DNA of 64,000 nt from Heloderma charlesbogerti (Eukaryota > Chordata > Lepidosauria > Squamata > Helodermatidae). The notes beneath the pieces are model-generated. The model was not told the DNA's origin. It saw nothing but the letters and a program-made list of their open reading frames with translations, and made no database searches. The translations under genes and the position numbers were made by a program. The stretch is taken from assembly GCA_026122225.1 (NCBI GenBank), contig JANEZZ010001951.1, positions 186,001-250,000 on the forward strand. Direction: 5' to 3'. Every line of letters starts with the position of its first letter. The first letter of the stretch is position 1. Positions 56,119 to 64,000 of this stretch are shown one piece after another.

Positions 56119-58080
56119 ATGTCGGAGAAGGCACAAATCTCATCACCGCCATGCAAGTCCCTGGCTCTAACCATGGGCCAGACAGACCTGCCTACCCCTG
56201 ACCATTTCCTCACAGTCTCTCAAAAAAAGCTAGAGCTCCTAAGACTTCGGCCAAGGTCAAGAATTTATTTATTTCGTGTCCAGATCAAATTTTGTTCTGC
56301 CAAAATGTAGCCACTGCCACAGCTTTGTCATTAGCTTGCTGTAGATCGTCAGCAGGTCAAGAGGTCAAGAAAAGAACAAAGCACACAATAAACCTGTTTC
56401 TGAACCTACTGTTATTTAGGAGACTCAGATTCTGCTGCCTCCACCACTGTTGGAATCTCGTATACCAAGAGCACCATCGGTATCGAAGTTGGTACCAAGG
56501 GTCCTGTCAATATCGTTGCAAGAACCGATGCGTACAGCTTCGACATCTGAAGGGGAATTTAGAGATCTGTCACCTCCAACAATTATCCATGATTCTTTGC
56601 AGCAGCCACAGATCCCATCCATGTCAGTACTGAGGAAGTGTTTCCTCCATGTACTTCCCCAGACTCACTCCTCTCTGAGAGATCCAATGTGCCATACTGT
56701 GAATGTTGTGAGAGGGATATCATGGGTCATGATTGCCTGCTCGTGATTGGAGCCGATACTATGATTGGCCTCTTCCTCCACAAATACAATATCCATATGA
56801 TGACTGGTGTGGTGCTAGAGATTTTCCTGATCATACTCACTATCTGGGGGCCGCGTCCCCTCATTACCATCCAGCACCAGCGCTTTTGAGGCCACCAGTG
56901 GAGGATCCATTTCTGCCTCCACCTCCGGTTCCTCCCTGATCCATGTTGTTGGGAAGCTGACCATACTCAAAGGGTACACCATCACCAGGTGCTACTGAAG
57001 TTACAGCTTCAACTATCTTAGCCCATCCTCTCCTTCTCCAAAGTCTGTACTAAGGGAGAGGAGTGGGGCTGCAGACTGTGGAGAGGCAACTTCTCTGCAG
57101 TTGATTGAGGACTATCAGTGAGACCTGTCATTGATCTCCTTTGTCCCTCCCTCCATCTCGTCCCCTGACAAGATTGTGGGTATGCAGGAAGGCGCTTCAG
57201 CTTCAGAGGATCTTTATCATTTTGCTGATCAGATCTTAAGGATGGCTCAATCATTGGGAGTAGAACTGCAACAATCTGCTGGAAATATGCAAGATCCAGT
57301 CTTGGATGTTATATACACCAAAACCTCAGCACCAGTTTCTATTCTATTTCTTCCTAATCTACTCCAAACTGTCAAGAAATCATGGAAGGCCCCCTCATCC
57401 ATGGCTCCTATGTTGAAAAGTTTGGAATTGCTATATAAGGTGCAAGAGAAAGATGCTGGTTTTTGTTTACCCATCCTCACCCTAACTCTATTACTGTAGA
57501 ATCTTCGCAGGGAAAATCTCAGAAGATCCATGCCTCACTGGCTGATAAAGAAGGGTGCTGTTTGGATGTGTTGGGCAGACTATTCCTCCACTGAACAGGG
57601 CTTTGGCCAATTATCAAGCCACGATGTCTAGATACCAATTTTTCTTATGGGAAAAAATTGGAGCACTCTGTGACTACCTTCCAGAAGACCAACAAGAGCT
57701 GGCTAGAATTTTTCAGACAGAAGCAGTAAAATTGTTGTGTCGAGAAATCAACACCACACACCACTAGGCCAATTGTGATGCAAAAGTGATGATAGGAGCG
57801 GTGGCTCTTTGGAGAAATGCTTGGCTTAGGTCGGTGGGCCTAACCCCAGAAGCAAGGTCCATATTGAGTACCTTCCATCTGACAGGAAGGGCCTCTTCAA
57901 TGCTAAAACTGATGAGATGATGGATGCCATACAGAAGGCAAGAAATAGCAAAAAAGATGGGGATTTTACAGCAATATCAGCATGTACCATATAGACAAAG
58001 GAAGTGGTTCCGACAGCAGCCTACCTATCAACCATGCCAGTACCAGGACCCAACCTCCAGGTTTAACCATCAATGGTAAA
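56119..58080 (+). pseudogene. DIRS gag-like ORF1 (broken)
   Basis: Pieces in several frames: a proline-rich segment (HPAPALLRPPVEDPFLPPPP near 56866-56925), then LALANYQATMSRYQFF-like at 57597, CDYLPEDQQELARIFQTEAV at 57675-57734, and RNAWLRSVGLTPEARS-like at 57808-57857 followed, after a frameshift, by LFNAKTDEMMDAIQKARNSK. The AWLR...GL.PEAR and FNAKTDEM blocks are typical of DIRS ORF1 proteins. At least four frame changes or stops are needed to read it. Confidence 0.7.
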
Positions 58081-58299
58081 GAAAACAACAACCATCTTCT
58101 CACTTTCGCCAGTCTTGTCCTAAAGGGGACAACTCTTCCACACAGAGACTTTGACGTAATTCAACACCACCTTCATCCCAATTTCGTTCCTCCAATTGTT
58201 GGTTTCCTGCTATCTCATTTCCTACCAACTTCGATGGCTATAACTTTGGATGTGTGGGTCCTTGACATCATCCAATTTGGATACAGCATAGAATTTGAA

Positions 58300-58810
58300 A
58301 TCTCCCCCCCCCCCCCCGGTACGTGAAAGTGACTGTGCCATCAGAAGTTCTGAAAACAGAGAAAGATACGCTTTTGAAAAAGGGTGCCATTTGAAGAGTC
58401 ATACTGTACCAAGTGATAGACGGGTTTTTTCCTGCTATGTCACGGCACTGAAGAGAGATGGGGGACTTTGGCCCATCTTGGATCTCCAAAATCTCAATGA
58501 GTTCATAAGGACAAAAAAGTTTGTCAAAGGGCAAAGACAATATTCTGGCAGACTCCTTGATCCAGATTTCCCAGGTATCCCATGAGTTGCAGCTGTCCCA
58601 ATCCTCCCTCAACCTTGGGTTTCGGAGATGGGACAACACCTACTACAGATCTTTTCACAACAGTCCAGAATGCAATTTGTCACAAATTTTGCTCCAGAGG
58701 AGGAATGGGCAAAAGATCACTAGGGGTTGTGTTCCAACTTTGTTGGTCCGGACGCTTATTTTACCTGTTTCCCCCGTTCCCTCTAATAGCAGGAGTCCTG
58801 CAAAAGATTT
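58300..58810 (+). pseudogene. DIRS reverse transcriptase/RNase H remnant with large deletion
   Basis: The RT N-terminus reads RRVFSCYVTALKRDGGLWPI and LDLQNLNEFIR (58418-58509), the DIRS fingers motif. At about 58515 the text jumps to KGKDNILADSLIQISQVSHE and LQLSQSSLN, which is the end of the RNase H region. The RT palm with its catalytic aspartates and most of RNase H are missing, roughly 1.3 kb going by family layout. A run of 14 C residues at 58304-58317 lies just before. Confidence 0.75.
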
Positions 58811-59129
58811 GAAAGGAGAGAACAGATTGCATTCTGATAATGCCGTGGTGGCCCAGGCAACCGTGGTTCACTCCACTTCTCAAGTTGGTGAATGGGGAAT
58901 ATCTCAAAATGCCTTCGATACTGTCATTCTTGAACATGGATCAAGGTTGTTTCACCATCCAGACTGCGACACGCTCAAGTTTACAGCTAGGAAAACTCAC
59001 TGGTGACTCATTGCTCCAAGGAGGTTCAGGAAGTGTTACAAACGGCTCATAAGCTGACTCCAAGACACCTCCACTAGGAGTTTTATTTCACAATGGAGTT
59101 TGTCAGTTGTTTTAAAGATATTAACTTCC

Positions 59130-59767
59130 AAACCATTTGAACCTTTGGCTAGGGTCGATTTGACACCCCTTTCCTGGAAAGTGTCATTTTTAATTGCCAT
59201 TACAACAGCATGGAGATTAATGAACTTTGCTCATTGATAATAGATTCTCCCTACCTTATCTTTCAAAAGGACAGGGCTGTTCTCCATCTGGACCCGGCAT
59301 TTCTACCGAAAGTTGTATTGGACTTCCACCTGAATCAGGACATTATCCTACCCACCTTCTTAACTTCCCCATTGTCCCAGTTGGAGACTGTACTTTATAT
59401 CTTGAATGTGTGTGGAGCACTTGCATTCTATAATGCAGGAACTGAGCCACAAAGACTTCTTGTGTGCTATGGGCTCCCTAAAAAGGGGTTGCAAGTTTTG
59501 TCTCACAGGCTTGCTGCTTGGATTGTACATGCTATAAAGCTAGCCTATGAGCTTGCTGGATTGCATCTGGATGGTCCAATTAAAGCCCATTCAACTACAA
59601 GTGTATCCACCTCGACTGCTTTCAGGAGGGGTGTGTTGATACCGGACTTATGTGGGGCTGCGACATGGTTGAGACCATCAACTTTCAACTCCCACTGTAA
59701 ACTTGATCTTCAAGTGAAAGAAGACTGCAGCTTTGGTCAAGCAGTCCTGTCATCAATCTTCCAATAG
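59130..59767 (+). pseudogene. DIRS tyrosine recombinase (catalytic residues lost)
   Basis: An open frame from about 59210 reads MEINELCSLIIDSPYLIFQK, DRAVLHLDPAFLPKVVLDFH, LNQDIILPTFL, LLVCYGLPKKGLQVLSHRLA, AHSTTSVSTSTAFRRGVLIP and STFNSHCKLDLQV. It is the C-terminal catalytic region. In the box where the family has H-x-x-R, this copy has H-S-T-T (codon 59597-59599). Where the tyrosine nucleophile is expected before K-L-D, it has cysteine (59696-59698). Both would abolish recombination. Confidence 0.8.
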
Positions 59768-59820
59768 GACATCAGAGCTCACTACCCACCTCTGGTAAGT
59801 CAGCTTGTTATTTGTCCATA

Positions 59821-59894
59821 TGTGTGATGCACAGAGACCACAAGTTGCTAACCTATAGCTGTAGTTCTTTGAGTGGTCATCTGTGCATTCACAC
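59821..59894 (+). repeat. DIRS internal complementary region
   Basis: It begins GTGTGATGCACAGAGACCAC, the reverse complement (one mismatch) of the element's left end at 55551-55570, and continues without a gap into AAGTTGCTAACCTATAGCTG and TTTGAGTGGTCATCTGTGCA, the reverse complement of the right end at 60115-60169. Such a region complementary to both joined ends is the hallmark of DIRS and is thought to template circle formation. Confidence 0.8.
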
Positions 59895-60114
59895 AGCCCA
59901 CCCACCTTCCCCACTTCGATGTCGCAGTTGTTATTGATGTCGAGGTGAGAAATTCTCCTTGGTATAGAGGCCAACTACTTGGTCTCAAGGAAGGAGTTAG
60001 GCGGGAACCTGCTGAGACATGCAGAGTAGACTGTGCGGGAGGGTTCATGCCAAAAGCGTTTTCCTCAGCTATAGAAGTTCCTCGAACAAGGCTCTGTGCA
60101 GGCACAGAGCTCAT

Positions 60115-60169
60115 ATGTATGAATGCACAGATGATCACTCAAAGCACTGCACTTACAGGTGAACAACCT
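60115..60169 (+). repeat. DIRS right terminal repeat
   Basis: GTATGAATGCACAGATGATC, then ACTCAAAGCACTGCACTTAC and AGGTGAACAACCT. It is inverted relative to 59836-59894 over about 52 bp and, over its first 20 bp, relative to the left terminus. Confidence 0.75.
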
Positions 60170-60689
60170 GCATATCCAGTTGCATCCAATGCAGAGTCAT
60201 GGCAGAATTACCTGCCTTAGTGGAGGCTGATTTGCAAGGAGGGAAAGTCAGAGCAGTAAATAATGCAGGCACACAGTGGAGATACCGCTCTGTGGGTGAG
60301 TAGTTTGGGCTCATGGAATACTGTAATTTAACTTGTTCCTAGTAGCACAGGATCACTTCTTTTTAGTGCACTCGCATACACTGGTGCACAGTTTGGAGAT
60401 TATTGCTTGTTGCATGAGAGCCACTGTGGCATCACAGATAGTGTATTGATAAAAAAAAGATGTTACTGTAATTCTTTTCCTATAGTATACTGCACATATG
60501 CAGTTTAAAATAGTTTCACTTTTTAACTCTCTGGTTTATTCCTTTCTTTTTAAAAAACAACAACACCCCTGATTGTGATTTGAATGCCAAGTTGTGCTTG
60601 TAGACTGTTCTGAAAATGCAGTTAGTTTAACATGCAGTGTCTAGGTTTCTAGCCAGGCTCACACAGTGGGAACAAATTTTGCCAGTACT

Positions 60690-61082
60690 TTAGCAACAGT
60701 GCACTCTGGTCTATTTCCATGCACAATTCAAAGTCCTGGTGCTTGCCTTTAAAGCCATAAATGGCTTGGGGACTGGATACCTGAAGGATAACCTTCTCCA
60801 ACATGAGTCTGCCCATACACTGAGATCATTTGCCTGCCTCTTGAGCATCCTTCCTATATGAGGTGAGGTGGGGAAGGCTTTTTTGTTGGGATCACCCTGG
60901 ACATAGAATACTCTGCAGGTGAAGACCTTTTAATTTTCCCGTGCCTTTTAACCCAGTTTTATCTGTGCTGTTTTATGCTGCCTTTATCTGCTGCTTTTTT
61001 TGTCACTGTTGTTGTTTTACTATGTATTTAGAGCGTTATATTTTATTTGAACATATTTTTTTATTGAAGGATGGCATATAAA
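60690..61082 (+). mobile_element. L2-type LINE 3' end
   Basis: The + strand has an L2 C-terminal remnant (CAAAGTCCTGGTGCTTGCCT, AAAGCCATAAATGGCTTGGG) followed by a T-rich 3' UTR and AAGGATGGCATATAAATTCT. The tail is weak. Confidence 0.65.
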
Positions 61083-61983
61083 TTCTTAATCAACATGCCA
61101 CTATGTGTGTCTTGTAATAATCTGCATGTAGAAAAAGATACTTTGGGGTTCCAGATATTGCTCACATGGCAGATAATAGATATCTCGAAGGATGTGTCAT
61201 GGTTTTCCAGTGTAGTAATTTACTGGACTGTTGGAGGTTATGGCTGGCAAACTTTTGTATTGACTGCATCCTTTTGTGGTTAGCTCAATTGACTTGGTTA
61301 AGTACAAATTTGAAAGCTATTGAAGGACGTTTTATATTTCCCACAAATCAGTATGTAATTAGTATATATTAGTGTTATTAGTGTATGCACATGCTCTGTA
61401 CATACAAAGTGCATACTTCAGGTGATGCTGAAGGAGGTAATAAAAATATTGGTACCAGTTTTTCATTGGTAGGAGTTATGAGTTTCATTTGAGCATTTTG
61501 GTTATAATTCATAACTTGAATTTTATTATGGATTTAACATACTCAGCCATTATGTATCTTGTGTTTCATAAACAAAGCAATGTACAGCTTATGAATACAA
61601 TAGTAATAGTATCTAGTAGCATTCCAGCTAAGTAGTGTACCACAGTTTTAATTTTTTCAGGGTAAAAAAAATAGTGGTGTTGAAGAGGCCTTTTCTAATG
61701 TTCGTGCAGCTTGTCTCCCCTTAGGGGCTGTGAGGGGTAGTTCCTCATGCTTTGAAAGCTAATTTTGGTTCTGCCCCTTATGAAGGAATTTTACCCATGT
61801 AGATAGATCTATACTTAGAAGAAGAAAAATTCACGGGCATTTTTTCTTGTTCTGGGCCTTCCCTACTGCTGAATCCATGCTTCTGAAGGGAAGGTGTAAG
61901 AGATGGTGGAGGCAATAATAATGGTTCCAACAAGTTTTCTTCTTGCCAGAAAGAATATGCAGCTTTGAATGTATGAAATATTT

Positions 61984-63168
61984 TTCTTCAGTCGTTAAGT
62001 CGTGTCCGACTCTTCATGACCCCATGGACCATAGCACGCCAGGCCTTCCTGTCCTCCTCTCTCCCGGAGTGTGCTCAAGTTCATATTCATTGCATCAGTG
62101 ATGCTATCTAGCCATCTCATCCTCTGCCGACCCCTTCTCCTTTTGCCTTCAATCTTTCCCAGTATCAGGGTCTTTTCCAGTGAGTTTTCTCTTTGCATTA
62201 GGTGGCCAAAATATTTGAGCTTCAGCTTCAGTATCTGTCCTTCCAATGAGCACTCAGGGTTGATTTCCTTTAGGATGGACTGATGTGACCTCTTTGCAGT
62301 CCAGGGGACTCGTAAGAGTCTTCTCCAGCACCACAGTTCGAAAGCATCCATTCTTCGGCGCTCAGCCTTCCTTATAGTCCAGCTCTCACAGCCATACATT
62401 TCTACTGGGAAAACCATAGCTTTGATTATACGGACCTTTGTCGGCAAGGTGATGTCTCTGCTTCTTACTATGCTGTCTGGGTTTGCCATAGCTTTCCTCG
62501 CAAGGAGCAAGTGTCTTTTAATTTCATGGCTACAGTCACCGTCTGCGGTGATCTTGGAGCCCAAGAAAATAAAATCTGTCACTGCTTCCATTTCTTCCCC
62601 TTCTATATGCCAGGAAGTGATGGGGCCAGATGCCATGATCTTAGTTTTTTTAATGTTAAGTTTCAAACCAGCTTTTGCACTCTCCACTTTCACCCTCAAC
62701 AAGAGGCACTTTAGATCTTCTTCACTTTCTGCCATTAGGGAGGCATCGTCTGCGTATCTGAGGTTGTTGATAATTCTCCCGGCAATCTGAATTCTGACCT
62801 GTGATTCATCCAACCCGGCATTTCTCATGATGTACTCTGCATATAAGTTAAATAAGCAGGGTGACAATATGCAGCCTTGTCGTACTCCTTTCCCACTGTT
62901 GAACCAATCAGTTGTTCCATGTCTGGTTCTTACTGTTGCTTCTTGACCCTCATACAGGTTTCTCAGGAGACAGGTAAGGTGGTCTGGTACTCCCATCTCT
63001 TTAAGAATTTGCCAGAGTTTGTTGTGATCCACACAATCAAAGGCTTTCGCGTAGTCCATGAAGCAGAAATAGACGTTTTTCTGGAATTCTCTTGCTTTCG
63101 CAATGATCCAGCGAATGTTGGCGATTTGATCTCTAGTTCCTCTGCTTCTTAGAAACCCACCTTGTATG
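61984..63168 (-). mobile_element. BovB (RTE-clade) LINE, copy 2, minus strand, 5' truncated
   Basis: The 3' end is at 61984 (reverse complement of CTTCAGTCGTTAAGTCGTGT) and the truncation lies in the RT near 63168. The sequence aligns with copy 1 base by base over about 1 kb with only scattered differences. It has the same orientation as copy 1, antisense to AFDN. Confidence 0.92.
61995..63059 (-). pseudogene. BovB copy 2, truncated reverse transcriptase
   Basis: A 354-codon open frame starts MDYAKAFDCVDHNKLWQILK and includes TVRTRHGTTDWFNSGKGVRQ, LSPCLFNLYAEYIMRNAGLD, the intact catalytic RYADDASLMAESEEDL (YADD at 62745-62756), FIFLGSKITADGDCSHEIKR and RRGRQRMRWLDSITDAMNMN. The two RT aspartate motifs are intact, but the endonuclease and the first part of RT are missing, so it cannot move itself. 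The open methionine is internal to the original protein. Confidence 0.88.
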
Positions 63169-63889
63169 AATGTAGGAAATTTTGTTCATCATAAGACATG
63201 AAATTGGACGTGAAAATTTGTTTTGCCATGAGTACACAGTCTGGGCAACAATTAGTTATGGTGGGTGCCCAATCTATGTACTTGCAGCAGAATAAACTCA
63301 CCTTTCTTTCGTATGTGATAGTACACATGCTCTTTTTCATGCACATATCTCTGTGTAGGGAAAATATCACACCTAACAACATCCAGAGAGTATGCTCTTC
63401 TGCCCCGTAATCTGGGACTACTCTGTATGGGAAACTAGGGTCATGGGTGGGTATACCATGATAGTATTCTGTGTTTTTATAATGTGTAGGATGGTATCCT
63501 GGTACACTCATAGACAATAAATGAGTGGAAGACGTTTATAAAACAAAATGAAAGTGTAATGTGAAGTAAGCTTCTAGCCTGTATACAGCTAATGATGGCC
63601 TTTCCACTTTGCTTGGTGATTTTTCTGTGCTTTCTTCTAGCAGCTTGTTGCCAACTACTTAATCGTATTAATCCATCCACAACATCAATGTCTATATATT
63701 CTGTGCAGTTTTTAAAGTTGAAAGCGTTAAAAGCACTGCATCCTTTTAAATTGAGTAAGTGTTGTTGGCTTACAGTTTCACTCTTTCCTATCTTTTCTTT
63801 TCTCTGCCCTCCTCCGCATGTTCTGCATGGTATCTGTTCTGCTGATGCTGCCTTCACCTGGGTCCTGTGCATGTGTTTTCTAACCCCAG

Positions 63890-63934
63890 GGAGAAGGAAT
63901 CACTTTGCCTACTACAACTATCACACTTATGAAG
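63890..63934 (+). CDS. AFDN: AFDN coding exon 9: start of the RA2-FHA spacer
   Basis: A 45-nt micro-exon that completes a glycine and encodes RRNHFAYYNYHTYE, about residues 392-406, then the first base of the next codon. The segment is a signature of afadin upstream of the FHA domain. The acceptor TTTTCTAACCCCAG and donor GAAG|GTAATG are both present. Small exon size makes splicing more dependent on context, but the frame (phase 1 to phase 1) fits its neighbours exactly. Skipping it would remove 15 residues without a frameshift. Confidence 0.93.
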
Positions 63935-64000
63935 GTAATGCTATTACTTATACTGTTCTTTTTCACTAAAATCTGTGTTGGCAAAAAGGGCTTTTGTCCA
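63935..64000 (+). other. AFDN: AFDN intron 9 (start only)
   Basis: It begins GTAATGCTATTAC and runs off the window. The next exon (expected to start with the rest of an aspartate codon) is outside. Confidence 0.85.

Larger units (their letters stand above)
55551..60169 (+). mobile_element. DIRS1-like tyrosine-recombinase retrotransposon, internally deleted
   Basis: It spans about 4.6 kb in the order gag-like ORF, reverse transcriptase N-terminal part, RNase H C-terminal part, tyrosine recombinase, internal complementary region and right end. Inverted termini are present: GTGGTCTCTGTGCATCGCAC at the left (55551-55570) and GAATGCACAGATGATCACTC at the right (60121-60140), whose reverse complement is similar. 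DIRS elements integrate with a tyrosine recombinase and do not duplicate the target. Frames are interrupted throughout, so it is an inactive copy. The left and right limits are inferred from how the internal complementary region joins them. Confidence 0.85.
54624..63889 (+). other. AFDN: AFDN intron 8
   Basis: A phase 1 intron of 9.3 kb, the longest complete intron in the window. About two thirds is transposon: the DIRS element, an L2 3' end and BovB copy 2. I recognise nothing in 54624-55550, 60170-60685, 61085-61980 and 63170-63880. Confidence 0.9.

Noticed and set aside
55608..58080. Proline-rich open frames as a novel protein gene
   Set aside because: They sit inside the DIRS element and match its ORF1 layout; the frames are short and broken.
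58304..58317. Poly-C run as a functional element
   Set aside because: A 14-base homopolymer at a decayed RT start is most simply a slippage tract, and its length may be a sequencing uncertainty.
1..64000. CRISPR array, operon or other prokaryotic system
   Set aside because: No regularly spaced direct repeats, no dense coding; introns, LINEs and SINEs show a vertebrate nuclear origin.

Overview
This window is vertebrate nuclear DNA and most likely comes from a squamate reptile (lizard or snake). The protein-coding content is a slice of one gene, AFDN (afadin, also called AF6 or MLLT4), on the + strand. The window shows the intron 1 remainder (at least 30.9 kb), eight consecutive coding exons (30899-31094, 36745-36857, 40067-40227, 46677-46837, 48724-48881, 52851-52962, 54456-54623, 63890-63934) and the start of the next intron. 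The exons join in frame with GT-AG borders. They encode the first Ras-association domain (RA1), the lysine/arginine-rich linker, the second Ras-association domain (RA2) and the start of the stretch leading to the FHA domain. Coding exon 1 (start codon) and everything from the FHA domain onward lie outside. I see no other host gene and no structural RNA gene.

The rest is intronic and rich in transposable elements. The squamate assignment rests on the mix: two BovB-type RTE LINEs (43963-46312 and 61984-63168), a near full-length CR1 with an esterase-type ORF1 (3309-7387), many L2-type LINE pieces, 3' ends of a second CR1-like LINE family, tRNA-derived SINEs of two kinds, a DIRS1-like tyrosine-recombinase retrotransposon (55551-60169), and many palindromic or inverted-repeat elements. 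I cannot name the species.

Layout: 1-30898 is intron 1, with the CR1 insertion nested in an older repeat (3213-7450), SINEs at 8996-9184 and 9824-10058, a twin-primed L2 with an inverted 5' part (18430-21412), and the first copy of a three-copy multi-hairpin repeat (25241-25643). Introns 2-7 (31095-54455) hold inverted-repeat elements, L2 fragments, the first BovB, copies two and three of the multi-hairpin repeat, and SINEs. Intron 8 (54624-63889) holds the DIRS element and the second BovB.

No new multi-gene system is visible. The best leads are the multi-hairpin repeat family with a compensatory change in one stem, the DIRS element with its diagnostic internal complementary region preserved, two successive NAGNAG acceptors in AFDN, and several insertion histories that can be read directly from the sequence. 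Domain numbering for afadin and all family assignments come from memory of those families; no database search was run.
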